A stretch of DNA of 59,090 nucleotides from Ignavibacteriaceae bacterium (lineage in GTDB: Bacteria > Bacteroidota > Ignavibacteria > Ignavibacteriales > Ignavibacteriaceae). The position numbers and the translations under genes are program-made. Shown one piece after another: positions 18,696-26,473 of the stretch (the first letter of the stretch is position 1; each line of letters begins with the position of its first letter). The notes beneath the pieces are model-generated. The model saw only the letters and a program-made list of their open reading frames with translations. It was not told the DNA's origin and made no database searches. Where the stretch lies: NCBI GenBank assembly GCA_013360295.1, contig JABWCL010000029.1, forward strand, positions 1 to 59,090. Direction: 5' to 3'.

Positions 18696-19753
18696 TGAGC
18701 GTGTTACAGGAGTTCTTTAAAACAGAGGGTTTTATTACTCACGGAGATAGTGCTTATCCCGCGAGATTTTATTCTGATGCCGCGACGGAATATGATATTC
18801 TGATGCACGGCGTGGGTATCCGCGATCTGAGTGACCACGCTTTACTGAAGGTCACAGGCAAGGACGCGCAGGATTTTCTTCACCGTATCTCAACGAATGA
18901 CCTAAGGTCACTGGAACAGGGTGTCGCGACAAATACGATATTCTGCAATGAGAAGGGGAGGATAATTGACCGCGTAAACGTCGTAAAAACTGAAGAGGCT
19001 ATATGGCTCTTTGGTAACAGGAATCACGATGAAAGGCTTAAGCGATGGCTGCACAAGTATATAATTATGGATGATGTTACTGTGCAGGAAGAAAAGAACC
19101 TGACGGTTATTCAGATAACCGGACCGCAGAGTGAATCCTTTATGACATATAAGTTCGGTGAAGGGATACTCTCTCTCTCAGAAGATACCTTCGGTGAATT
19201 TGAGTGGGAAGGTAAGTTTTTCCTGATAATTAAATTCGATTTACCTGATTTTGGAGCTTTTTATAAAATCACCGGGCAGGCTGACTCACTAAAGAAATTT
19301 ATCCTTGATTCGATGCAGAATAAATTTATCTATCAGGTCGGGCTTACCGGTGAAGACGCATACGAACGGCTCAGGATTGAGAGAGGGGTTATGTCCAGAG
19401 AGGAGTTAAACGACAATTTTAATCCTCACGAAGCCGGGCTCATCAAGGAAGTCAGTTTCACAAAGGGCTGCTATATCGGGCAGGAAGTGATTGCCCGGCT
19501 TGACACTTACGACAAGGTACAGAGAAGTGTGAGGAAAGTTAGTGTTGACGGAAATCTGAACGGATCAGTGCCGGTTCAGATCACGGATGAGAACGGTGAT
19601 GACGCCGGAACTATTACCTCCGGTTATTTTGTTGAATCTGAAGGAAAGACGCTGGGTATTGCATATATTCGTAAACGGTACCTCGACAGCGTCGAAAAAC
19701 TATTTATCAGAACCGGCGGAATTGAAATGCCGGTCAGGTTCAGAAACTATTAG
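18695..19753 (+). CDS. ygfZ: Tetrahydrofolate-binding iron-sulphur repair protein YgfZ/CAF17
   Basis: A GcvT-like folate-binding protein that supports maturation or repair of certain iron-sulphur enzymes. The 352 residues contain the hallmark KGCYIGQEVIAR (about 258-269), including the functionally important Cys, and an N-terminal GcvT-like fold (LLKVTGKDAQDFLHRISTND). It starts in the TAATG overlap with the upstream gene and lies 8 bases before the cobalamin adenosyltransferase gene. Confidence 0.92.
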   Translation: MSVLQEFFKTEGFITHGDSAYPARFYSDAATEYDILMHGVGIRDLSDHALLKVTGKDAQDFLHRISTNDLRSLEQGVATNTIFCNEKGRIIDRVNVVKTEEAIWLFGNRNHDERLKRWLHKYIIMDDVTVQEEKNLTVIQITGPQSESFMTYKFGEGILSLSEDTFGEFEWEGKFFLIIKFDLPDFGAFYKITGQADSLKKFILDSMQNKFIYQVGLTGEDAYERLRIERGVMSREELNDNFNPHEAGLIKEVSFTKGCYIGQEVIARLDTYDKVQRSVRKVSVDGNLNGSVPVQITDENGDDAGTITSGYFVESEGKTLGIAYIRKRYLDSVEKLFIRTGGIEMPVRFRNY

Positions 19754-19761
19754 AGAAAGAA

Positions 19762-20310
19762 TTGAAAATATATACCAAAACCGGAGACAGGGGAGAAACA
19801 TCGTTATTTGGCGGAACGAGGGTAAGTAAAAATAATCTGAGGCTTGAAGCTTATGGTACTGTGGATGAACTCAACTCCGCTCTCGGATTATGCATTTGTG
19901 CTTCCGTCGCTGAAGACGTTCAGGAACTCCTTACCGAACTGCAGAACCGCCTGTTTGACGCAGGTTCTGACCTGGCGACTCCGTCTGATTACTCCGGCTC
20001 AAAGATCAGTGTGCCACGCATAAGCGGGGAACATATAGAAAAAATAGAAAGTGCTATTGATCGTTTCGATTCATCATTACCGGCATTAACCGGTTTTATT
20101 TTACCAGGGGGAAGTGAGTCCGCAGCGCGGCTTCACCTTGCGCGCAGCATTTGCCGAAGGGCTGAACGGCACGTTGTGGCATTACAAATGGGAGAGGAGA
20201 TAAACCCTAATTTGGTTATCTTTCTTAACAGGATCTCAGATCTATTATTTGTTCTTGCCCGTTACGAAAATAAAGTATCAGGCAAAGGGGATGTTAACTG
20301 GACAAAATAA
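19762..20310 (+). CDS. pduO: ATP:cob(I)alamin adenosyltransferase, PduO type
   Basis: Makes adenosylcobalamin from cob(I)alamin and ATP. The 182 residues show the PduO-family N-terminus KIYTKTGDRGETSLFGG, the YGTVDELNSALG motif, and the RSICRRAERHV helix that holds the active-site region. The start is a TTG at 19762 with AGAGAAAG upstream. The stop ends 5 bases before the tmRNA gene. A need for adenosylcobalamin (methylmalonyl-CoA mutase or ribonucleotide reductase) is implied, but no such gene is in the window. Confidence 0.93.
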   Translation: MKIYTKTGDRGETSLFGGTRVSKNNLRLEAYGTVDELNSALGLCICASVAEDVQELLTELQNRLFDAGSDLATPSDYSGSKISVPRISGEHIEKIESAIDRFDSSLPALTGFILPGGSESAARLHLARSICRRAERHVVALQMGEEINPNLVIFLNRISDLLFVLARYENKVSGKGDVNWTK

Positions 20311-20315
20311 TTTAA

Positions 20316-20668
20316 GGGGGTGCACTGGCTTCGACGGTGTCAATACTGCTTTGAATGGCGCATCGTGTTTCCCGGAAGCACGTTAAAAAGTCGGGAAAAC
20401 AATTAACTGGCGAATCTAATTACGCCCTCGCTGCTTAATTAATAGTTAAGTAGCCGTCTGCCGGATGTTTGCCCATCGGTAACCGGACAGGCGTCGTTTA
20501 GATGGGATTGCCGAGCCCCGTACTCTTGAAGGCGAAGTGAAAACTTAAAGGGAAAGCCTGCTGACCCCTAGTCAGTTTGGTAATAGCAGGTTTAACAAAA
20601 ACTGACTACATGCGTAGAGGTTCATCGTGGATTTTCATCGGACGCGGGTTCGACTCCCGCCACCTCCA
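20316..20668 (+). ncRNA. ssrA: Transfer-messenger RNA (tmRNA)
   Basis: Rescues stalled ribosomes. The 5' end GGGGGTGCACTGGCTTCGAC pairs as a 7-bp acceptor stem with CACCTCC at 20661-20667, and the T-arm GGTTCGACTCC is intact. The tag frame starts at GGC 20409 and reads GESNYALAA then TAA (20436-20438), very like FCB-group tags. The CCA tail is not encoded. The last part of the gene is duplicated at 27952-27975, because an element has integrated at the 3' end. The copy here remains complete. Confidence 0.95.
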
Positions 20669-20669
20669 C
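20646..20669 (+). repeat. Left attachment site (attL), 24-bp core
   Basis: A 24-base sequence starting GGGTTCGACTCCCGCC at the 3' end of ssrA, identical to 27952-27975. tRNA and tmRNA 3' ends are standard targets of tyrosine recombinases. This side keeps the intact tmRNA. Confidence 0.95.
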
Positions 20670-20723
20670 AAATATTTTTACTAACTTGTTTTATTGTAAT
20701 GGTTTACGGGGATTCAAATTTAA

Positions 20724-20746
20724 TTTCGTATTTGGTTCGTATAAAA
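20724..20746 (+). repeat. Left arm-type repeat, two TTCGTAT boxes
   Basis: TTCGTAT occurs at 20725-20731 and 20736-20742, exactly 11 bases apart, followed by AAAA. The 23-base block matches the one at 27802-27824 at 20 positions. Its place 55 bases inside attL fits an integrase or excisionase arm-binding site. Confidence 0.7.
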
Positions 20747-20873
20747 CTTAAAAAAACCTGATAGTTTTTAACCGTTGCAAGTGCCTTTAGGTTCGATTAC
20801 AATTCTTGAAATCCCTCATTTTTTACTTATATTGCATACAGAAAATTTATCGTTTGCCTTGATAGTTTTCATT

Positions 20874-20908
20874 AACCCGCTAAGATCACTTCAAAGCGGG
20901 TTTTTTAT
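20874..20908 (+). terminator. Rho-independent terminator after ssrA, inside the element
   Basis: AACCCGCT (20874-20881) pairs perfectly with AGCGGGTT (20895-20902), followed by a run of T. It reads in the ssrA direction and lies inside the element. The element may thus supply a terminator to replace the native one it displaced. Confidence 0.85.
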
Positions 20909-21138
20909 TTTATTCGGTTCAAGGTGCATACTGAAATAGTATTCTTCGCTAAGGTTTCGAAACGGTGAACTTGATATTTATCAAAACCAAGTTCTTTTAT
21001 TTTTTCTTCTTTTGTATTTTCAAACGTTGCAGCGGTGCAACTTTTGAAATTATTGCTGCGCCTGTCCCCGCCTTGTACTTTCGGCATCTTTGAAAATATC
21101 TCTCCGATTCTCGCTTCGGCATAGTATGAAGGGCTGGG
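20905..21138 (-). pseudogene. Remnant of a phage-type protein with a GGDRRS motif
   Basis: A 60-codon frame (20905-21087) reads MPKVQGGDRRS, then EKIKELGFDKYQVHRFETLA. I recall this pattern from small phage and element proteins, in which a GGDR(K/R)S stretch precedes an HTH-like segment (xLGxxKxQxxRxExxA). The same frame continues upstream as YYAEARIGEIFSK before hitting a stop near 21143, so the homology starts before the only ATG. It therefore looks 5'-truncated or frameshifted. It lies at the attL-proximal end of the element. Confidence 0.45.
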
Positions 21139-21430
21139 AATTTATCAGGGTTGCATAACTCCGCCTTTGTGGTTTAGCCCGGTACCATTACCCCGAAACC
21201 TGAACAGGATTAAAATCACTTCTGGAATAGCCCAAATTCTTGATTAGGCGCGTTCTGGGGCGCGTTTATTACGATCTGGATAGTTAGTGCGGGGTTTTTA
21301 ATTTTCGCTGTTATAGGGGGGATTTTGTATTTTTTGTTTTTTTTCGAATTAGAAGATTGTGCCTAATAGAAATCATTTCTGCTTTTTTCTGTTACCCATA
21401 TTAGGCTTTTTTGCGTTTGGGTTTGAACAC
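21139..21430. other. Non-coding end of the element
   Basis: No gene seen. Two hairpins are present: GCGCG-type arms around 21248-21265, and GCCTAATA (21361-21368) with TATTAGGC (21399-21406) followed by six Ts. The second has a nested AGAAAT/TTTCT hairpin and could act as a terminator in the plus direction. Confidence 0.4.
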
Positions 21431-22015
21431 CTAAGGAACATTACCTGACACTTCAAAGTTTTTTAAGTACCGTTCAGCCGCACCCAGCTTGTTTAGTACC
21501 CGCTTATATTTGCGTGTTGGTTTTCCCTTATAGTACTTCGTAAAACTTTTCTCGGAGAATTGCCCCTGTTCGTAATCTTCAGCCTTAACAGCCGCAAACA
21601 TTTTTTCATATTTACGGTAAAGGTGCGAAACTATCTCCTTTTCATAATAAGCATTAGGCGCGGCGGTACGGTGAACAAACACGGCTTTAATAAAGTGCAA
21701 TGTTCGGCACCGTACACCTGTCGCCGGACATCTTAAATACCAGGATAAACCTTTTCCAAGATTTGACGGAACGGATTCAAGATTAATTTTGTAACTCACA
21801 GGGTGCCCCCTTATTTTGTAGCTTAGTTCCAAATACGGAACGGCTTCAGTAAGATTCGATTTCAGCCGGATCAAGTAATTTCCGTAATCGGTATTAATTC
21901 TAAAGGTGTTAAATACAATGGATTCCGGTTCAAGGAATCCCCATTGCTTCAGTTTCCTTATTGTCAAAGTGAAACAATCATCAAGGATCACGGGGAAAGT
22001 CTTTTGAAATGCCAT
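21431..22015 (-). CDS. Element protein of unknown function with CPxTGxRCRxL motif
   Basis: A 194-residue basic protein without a signal peptide or membrane segment. The centre reads LRCPATGVRCRTLHFI, then FVHRTAAPNAYYEKE, a pairing I recall from uncharacterised proteins of Gram-negative bacteria and their elements. The two Cys could help to bind a metal. The C-terminus is Lys-, Tyr- and Arg-rich (YYKGKPTRKYKRVLNKLGAAERYL), compatible with nucleic-acid binding. It is the last intact gene of the element on the minus strand, separated by 85 bases from the gene before it. Function unknown. Confidence 0.7.
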   Translation of the reverse strand: MAFQKTFPVILDDCFTLTIRKLKQWGFLEPESIVFNTFRINTDYGNYLIRLKSNLTEAVPYLELSYKIRGHPVSYKINLESVPSNLGKGLSWYLRCPATGVRCRTLHFIKAVFVHRTAAPNAYYEKEIVSHLYRKYEKMFAAVKAEDYEQGQFSEKSFTKYYKGKPTRKYKRVLNKLGAAERYLKNFEVSGNVP

Positions 22016-22100
22016 TTCATTAATTCAAAATAATAGAAAATTAGCCAAAATATTTAGAGAATCAGGTATTTATATCCGTTTATAAGAACCCGGTTCGGCT

Positions 22101-22361
22101 TCAGATTTTCCAAATATCCGCCATTAAATCGCCGTCATCATCACCCTTTTCGGCTTTGGGCAAAACATAGGGGATAATACTTTTCAGTAATTCGCACCGC
22201 TTAGCCGGATCAAGTGCCCTTAGCATCTCCGGTAGATCGTTCAGTTCCATAACAAGAATTTTTTTCAGTTTGCTTTTAATCTCTTTATGATCCATATCGT
22301 TAAGGTCTCCCAGCCCGGTGATCGGTTTGGGCGTCTTGCTTTGTGTTCTTTTTGTTTTCAT
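22101..22361 (-). CDS. Small unknown element protein
   Basis: An 86-residue protein with a basic N-terminus (KTKRTQSKTPKP), a helical middle (HKEIKSKLKKILVMELNDLPEMLRAL) and RCELLKSIIPYVLPKAE. The shape resembles the N-terminal half of small terminase-like or DUF5681-like phage proteins, but this is only a resemblance. It overlaps the upstream gene by 4 bases (ATGA), so the two are translationally coupled. Confidence 0.6.
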   Translation of the reverse strand: MKTKRTQSKTPKPITGLGDLNDMDHKEIKSKLKKILVMELNDLPEMLRALDPAKRCELLKSIIPYVLPKAEKGDDDGDLMADIWKI

Positions 22362-22705
22362 TTTTTACCTAAAATCTGATTTTTATTGTTACAAAGTATG
22401 TTCAAAGTATTCTGAAGGGGAATATACTCGGGCTGTGTGAACGAATTAAAGTAATCGCTTAGTGTTTTTATCATAAAATCGATAAAGTCATTTTTGAAGC
22501 CCGCGCTAATAAGCCTTTCCCGGATTATTTTTATTGCGTTTCCCGGTCTCAACTTCAGCGCGTTAAGGATATGAACCGATTTTATAAATTGTTTTCGTGC
22601 ATTTTCTCCGTCAATTTTGATAATCCTGCATTCAGCTTCCATTTTAACGGTATTTGCCCAGCGGTAAATAATTTCAAAGTCTAATAAATTCGCTTGATAT
22701 TCCAT
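22358..22705 (-). CDS. Small unknown element protein
   Basis: A 115-residue, mostly helical protein (LLDFEIIYRWANTVKMEAECRI, then LRPGNAIKIIRERLISAGFKNDF). I do not recognise a family. It lies 18 bases after the helicase gene and overlaps the following gene by 4 bases, so it belongs to the replication transcript. A helicase-associated role is possible from position only. Confidence 0.6.
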   Translation of the reverse strand: MEYQANLLDFEIIYRWANTVKMEAECRIIKIDGENARKQFIKSVHILNALKLRPGNAIKIIRERLISAGFKNDFIDFMIKTLSDYFNSFTQPEYIPLQNTLNILCNNKNQILGKK

Positions 22706-22723
22706 ATTAATTTCCCTTTGTTA

Positions 22724-24091
22724 CTAAAAAGGTGATTGATTGTTTTTTTTTGAGTACTCGGACATTTGCCCAAATTCATTAAGTCTAAGGCTGATATATT
22801 GATTTCCTTCAGTATGACGCGAAATATCCATTTTCAGGACAAAATCATTTTTATCGAAATTGATTTTCTCTTTTGAACCCGGCGCGCTGGGGATACTTTC
22901 AAGTCCGGTAGCAATCGGATTAATGGTAATGAATCCATAATCCACATCGCGCGCCAATGCCAATGATCCTGCAAGATTGCCAAAACTTGGGATTTTATTT
23001 CCTGTCTTTGCATTTGTGAAACCTTCGCGGTTTAATTGCGCGGTCATAATTATTACAACATTTAAATCAATAGCTGTCTGCTTAAAGAATGAAGAAATAT
23101 AATCTAACTTTGAATATGTGCTGTCAAATTTCCGGGCTGAATCAATTAAGCCTAAGTAATCAATCATAAAGATTTTTACATTTTTCCTCTGTGAATAAGC
23201 TTTAATCTTGCTTTTGATTGATACTTCTGTGAAGTCTCCTTCGCTGATGAAAATATTCCTTAAAATGTCGTTGCACTTATGTTCCGCAACATTAAATTTT
23301 GTAATCTGTTCGCCCGTAAGATTCACGGGATTTCTAAGTGTCCCGCTTGGTATGCCGGTTATGATAGAAATTATTTTGTCTTGCATTTCGCTTGTAGTCA
23401 TTTCTTTAGTAAATATCGCACCGGAAATACCCTGCATTGCAAAATCAATAATCCAATTAAGGGCAAGGGTTGTTTTCCCGCTTTTATATAGTCCGGCAAT
23501 CCCCAAATAGTTTCCCGGGCGGAAACCGCCTGTAACTTTGTTCACTCCCGGATAATCTGTTAGGAAATATTGATAAAAGTTTTCTTTGCTGTTATGTTCG
23601 TAACGTTGTCGAATTTGATCATACTGATCTAATAAGGATTTTTCTCCCTTGAATTTCGTTGCCAGCTTGTCCTTAATTTCGGTAAGTTTAGAAATTCCAT
23701 CTTCAAGAATGCTTAAGCCATCGATACTGTTTTGCGATTCAGAAAGCAGGTTTGAAAAAATTTCTTCGGCAAGAAGGGAATGAGATATTTCATATAACTT
23801 TGGAATCTCGTATCCTTCAATATCAAGGGTTTTGTCAGGCAAGTACGCGAAGGCTTCAGTAAATAGCTGATATGTTTTCGCGTCTAATTTAGCCGCTCGG
23901 AAGAGTATATCATTTTTTTCTTGATCATTCAAACCTGTAAGAAAAGAAACAAGTCCCTTATAAGCTTCAGGAAATGCGTCAATGTGCGGGGCGATAAGAT
24001 CAATTTTGTTAGGTTCTTTACAGCAAACCGATAATATTCCCAGCGCGGTTTGTTCGTGAAGATCAGTTTTAATTTTTCTGTTTACTTTCAT
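22724..24091 (-). CDS. DnaB-like replicative helicase of the element
   Basis: A 455-residue RecA-fold helicase. The N-terminal helical domain (about 1-140) is DnaB-like but divergent. The ATPase domain has Walker A GLYKSGKTT (200-208), Walker B IFMIDYLGLID (307-317) and the AQLNREG motif (351-357) typical of the DnaB family. A Cys-Cys pair near residue 23 is notable. It lies 7 bases downstream of the replication-initiation-like gene, the usual pairing of loader or initiator with helicase on phages and small elements. It suggests the element replicates autonomously after excision. Confidence 0.85.
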   Translation of the reverse strand: MKVNRKIKTDLHEQTALGILSVCCKEPNKIDLIAPHIDAFPEAYKGLVSFLTGLNDQEKNDILFRAAKLDAKTYQLFTEAFAYLPDKTLDIEGYEIPKLYEISHSLLAEEIFSNLLSESQNSIDGLSILEDGISKLTEIKDKLATKFKGEKSLLDQYDQIRQRYEHNSKENFYQYFLTDYPGVNKVTGGFRPGNYLGIAGLYKSGKTTLALNWIIDFAMQGISGAIFTKEMTTSEMQDKIISIITGIPSGTLRNPVNLTGEQITKFNVAEHKCNDILRNIFISEGDFTEVSIKSKIKAYSQRKNVKIFMIDYLGLIDSARKFDSTYSKLDYISSFFKQTAIDLNVVIIMTAQLNREGFTNAKTGNKIPSFGNLAGSLALARDVDYGFITINPIATGLESIPSAPGSKEKINFDKNDFVLKMDISRHTEGNQYISLRLNEFGQMSEYSKKNNQSPF

Positions 24092-24098
24092 TGGTTAC

Positions 24099-24917
24099 TC
24101 AATTCACAAAATTAAAATCTTCATTTACAGGGCTGGGTGATTGTGTGCCGTGGGTGATCTTCAGCGGCGGCGGCGCGGGGTTTTCATATTGTCTCATTTT
24201 CAAATAATTGGAAAAATGCTTTCTCCCCGGTCTCGAATCGCTGGTATCTTCATAATCCGTCTTGGTTGCTTTGACGTAATCCGGGATATTTTCCAGTATC
24301 ATTATTCTCTCTGTGTCGTTACATTCCTGCCAAATTTGAAAAGCCTCAAACTTATTCCCAGCTTTGAAATTATAATCCTTATACGCCTGAAGAAAATCTT
24401 TTGAATATTCATTTTTTAATTTTTTTTTCTGCTTAGTATTTGCTTTCCTTTCCTTTACTTTACTTTGTGGCGTTTCGGGAGGGGTTTCCTGTGGGGTTTT
24501 CTTGTGGGGTTTTCTCAATGGAAAACTATTTCCTAAATCTCTTTTTTCTTTGATTTCGCGGTATTTTGCGCGCTTTTCATTGATAGCATCGAAACGCAAT
24601 TTTATCACGTCCGAGGTTAGAATTTTTCCGGATTTGAAACGATTTTCGTTAAAAAGTGATAACTTCAGCGCGGTTTCCAAGATTGCTTTAAACTTGAAAG
24701 GTTTAAGTCCGGTGGCTTTGATTAACAGGTTTTCCATTACTTGATCTGAAATATCAAGTTCCCCGTTCGCGGTTTTGTAAATATGTTCAAGGGTAATGAA
24801 ATAAAAAGCGTAACCGTTATTCCCGTGGGTTGCTCTCAATGCCTGTATTTTCCAGTCATTAAAGGCGTCCGTGTCGTGGGGAAAATAGTCTAATCCGTTT
24901 TTAATTGGTCTTGCCAT
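24099..24917 (-). CDS. Replication-initiation-like protein, DUF4373/Lin1244 N-terminal domain
   Basis: A 272-residue protein whose N-terminus (GLDYFPHDTDAFNDWKIQ, then HGNNGYAFYFITLEHIY) matches the Lin1244/Lin1753-like (DUF4373) domain found in phage and element replication proteins related to DnaD-type factors. A long Lys-rich linker (about 130-170, KVKERKANTKQKKKLKNEY) precedes a DnaD-like helical C-terminal part (DYNFKAGNKFEAFQIWQ). It is immediately upstream of the DnaB-like helicase gene and probably opens or loads the origin for it. Confidence 0.8.
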   Translation of the reverse strand: MARPIKNGLDYFPHDTDAFNDWKIQALRATHGNNGYAFYFITLEHIYKTANGELDISDQVMENLLIKATGLKPFKFKAILETALKLSLFNENRFKSGKILTSDVIKLRFDAINEKRAKYREIKEKRDLGNSFPLRKPHKKTPQETPPETPQSKVKERKANTKQKKKLKNEYSKDFLQAYKDYNFKAGNKFEAFQIWQECNDTERIMILENIPDYVKATKTDYEDTSDSRPGRKHFSNYLKMRQYENPAPPPLKITHGTQSPSPVNEDFNFVN

Positions 24918-24963
24918 TACTTGCCTTAAGATAATTTTATTGAATGATTACCGGGCTGGGTAA

Positions 24964-25287
24964 CTACTTTTTACAAAGATCAATTTTCTTCAAAGATTCC
25001 ATCACTTCACGTTCCTTGAAATAAACTATCTTGCCAATTTTGTAATAAGTCAGTTTACCCTGTTTTCTCCAATGGTGTAAAGTTACCTTTGATATACCTA
25101 ACAGTTTAATAACATCTTCAATACGGATAAGGTCATCCTCTTTGGTTTGAACGGGCTGGGGGGGTATCTTTCCAATGATCTCAGAAAGTGTTTCGGGTGT
25201 GGTCTCCCTTATTACTTCGCGGATTATTTCCTTGAACTCCGATCTTGGAATCGAAGTTAATATTATGTTTGCGCTTGTAGATTCCAT
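24964..25287 (-). CDS. HTH protein (MerR/excisionase type)
   Basis: A 107-residue DNA-binding protein. Residues about 50-100 form a helix-turn-helix_17/excisionase domain: RIEDVIKLLGISKVTLHHWRKQGKLTYYKIGKIVYFKEREV. In Bacteroidota-type elements such proteins act as excisionases or as regulators of the integration module. An operator-like palindrome set lies just upstream (25367-25395). Confidence 0.85.
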   Translation of the reverse strand: MESTSANIILTSIPRSEFKEIIREVIRETTPETLSEIIGKIPPQPVQTKEDDLIRIEDVIKLLGISKVTLHHWRKQGKLTYYKIGKIVYFKEREVMESLKKIDLCKK

Positions 25288-25366
25288 TTTATATGCCTTA
25301 AAATTGTTAAATAATTCTAAGGCAAATAAAACTAATTTAAATTTCTTTTTGCGGCTTTTTGCATTG

Positions 25367-25395
25367 TGAGAATTTTCTCATTGCATTGAGAAAAT
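25367..25395. promoter_or_regulatory. Operator-like inverted repeats upstream of the HTH gene
   Basis: Three half-sites occur in alternating orientation: TGAGAA (25367-25372), TTCTCA (25375-25380) and TGAGAA (25387-25392). ATTTTCTCA (25372-25380) pairs perfectly with TGAGAAAAT (25387-25395). The position, about 80 bases before the HTH gene start, fits autoregulation. A terminator of the gene at 25413 is an alternative. Confidence 0.45.
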
Positions 25396-25412
25396 ATCTT
25401 TTTTTTCTTTCT

Positions 25413-26156
25413 TTATTTAAGTTTACACCATTTTTTATAAAGGTAATTGAATTTATTGTCTTTTGTTTGAAATGTATCTGGTAACAAGTCAGAAATCTTT
25501 TCAGCATATTCCGGGAGTTCTTTCTTGATCTTCAGAATTGCTCGCTTTACTGTTTCACTTGGGCTGGGTTCTTTGTCTCCCTCATTTTTTAATTGAGCTT
25601 CTACTCTTTTGCATTCTTCAAAAAAGGTAGAAAGGCGGCGGCTGTTCGCCCCTGTTCGATCCATATCTTTTCCCCGCGAAATATTCTTAATCATTTCCAT
25701 TTCAACTGCCTTAATAAATTCTGATAACGGTAAATCCTCTTTAACTTTTTCAAAGTTAAAAGTTTTCTGCATTGCTCCATAATAGTTTTCAACCGCGCTG
25801 AATAATGCAAATCGTAAAACTTGAATCAAGTCTTTGGTTAAGGTTATTTTCGGTTTTTCTCCCGTGCAATATTGAGAAAAAGTAAAAAAGAAAAATCTTT
25901 CAAACATTGTTTCGGGTTTGAAATCCATTCCAAAATGTTCAAAAATGGCAGTGGTAGTATTGGCATCCATAAAAACTTCCCAAAAGTCCGCATCTTTCGT
26001 AATGTAAGGCGGCTTGATCCGTGTGGATTCTGAATATATTTCAGCTTTATTTGAAACAACCTTAAGCGGTTCAGCCGGATTATTTGTTTGAATCTTCTCC
26101 GATACCTTCGCGGGGAGTCCTCTTGTTTTTCTTTTCTCGTTTGCCTTGCTTTTCAT
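25413..26156 (-). CDS. Element protein of unknown function
   Basis: A 247-residue protein with a basic N-terminus (KSKANEKRKTRGLPAKVSEK) and a Phe-rich helical core (ETMFERFFFFTFSQYCTGEKPKITLTKDLIQVLRFALFSAVENYYG). A charged C-terminus follows (ETVKRAILKIKKELPEYAEKI). No family recognised. The aromatic core is more likely a buried helix than a membrane segment. It lies between the small gene 26189-26440 and the HTH gene, in the regulatory half of the element. Confidence 0.65.
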   Translation of the reverse strand: MKSKANEKRKTRGLPAKVSEKIQTNNPAEPLKVVSNKAEIYSESTRIKPPYITKDADFWEVFMDANTTTAIFEHFGMDFKPETMFERFFFFTFSQYCTGEKPKITLTKDLIQVLRFALFSAVENYYGAMQKTFNFEKVKEDLPLSEFIKAVEMEMIKNISRGKDMDRTGANSRRLSTFFEECKRVEAQLKNEGDKEPSPSETVKRAILKIKKELPEYAEKISDLLPDTFQTKDNKFNYLYKKWCKLK

Positions 26157-26188
26157 TGTATTACTTCCTCATTTTATGATTATTTGTA

Positions 26189-26440
26189 TTATGACGTATA
26201 GCTTCTTTCCCATTGTGTCGCTTCTGGCATCGCTGAATTAAAAGCTACAACTTTTTCAACTGCTTCCTGAAGATCAAAAAAGGCGAATAATAAGCCATCT
26301 AAGATTTCATTAGTTAGCGGGTCAATGTTTGCAGCTTTCCCAGCGATACCTTGAACTGAAGCCGTCATAATTTTCATTCGTTTACTCAATTCATCTAAAT
26401 GGTCATTGAGTTCACTAATATCAGAATTTGTGTTTTTCAT
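26189..26440 (-). CDS. Small helical element protein
   Basis: An 83-residue acidic, helical protein (ISELNDHLDELSKRMKIMTASVQGIAG, then ILDGLLFAFFDLQEAVEKVV). The pattern suggests a short coiled coil. No family recognised. It lies 33 bases downstream of the integrase gene and could be a regulator or partner of it. Confidence 0.6.
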   Translation of the reverse strand: MKNTNSDISELNDHLDELSKRMKIMTASVQGIAGKAANIDPLTNEILDGLLFAFFDLQEAVEKVVAFNSAMPEATQWERSYTS

Positions 26441-26473
26441 TTTATACCTTTCGGGTTTGTTAGTGGTTATTGG

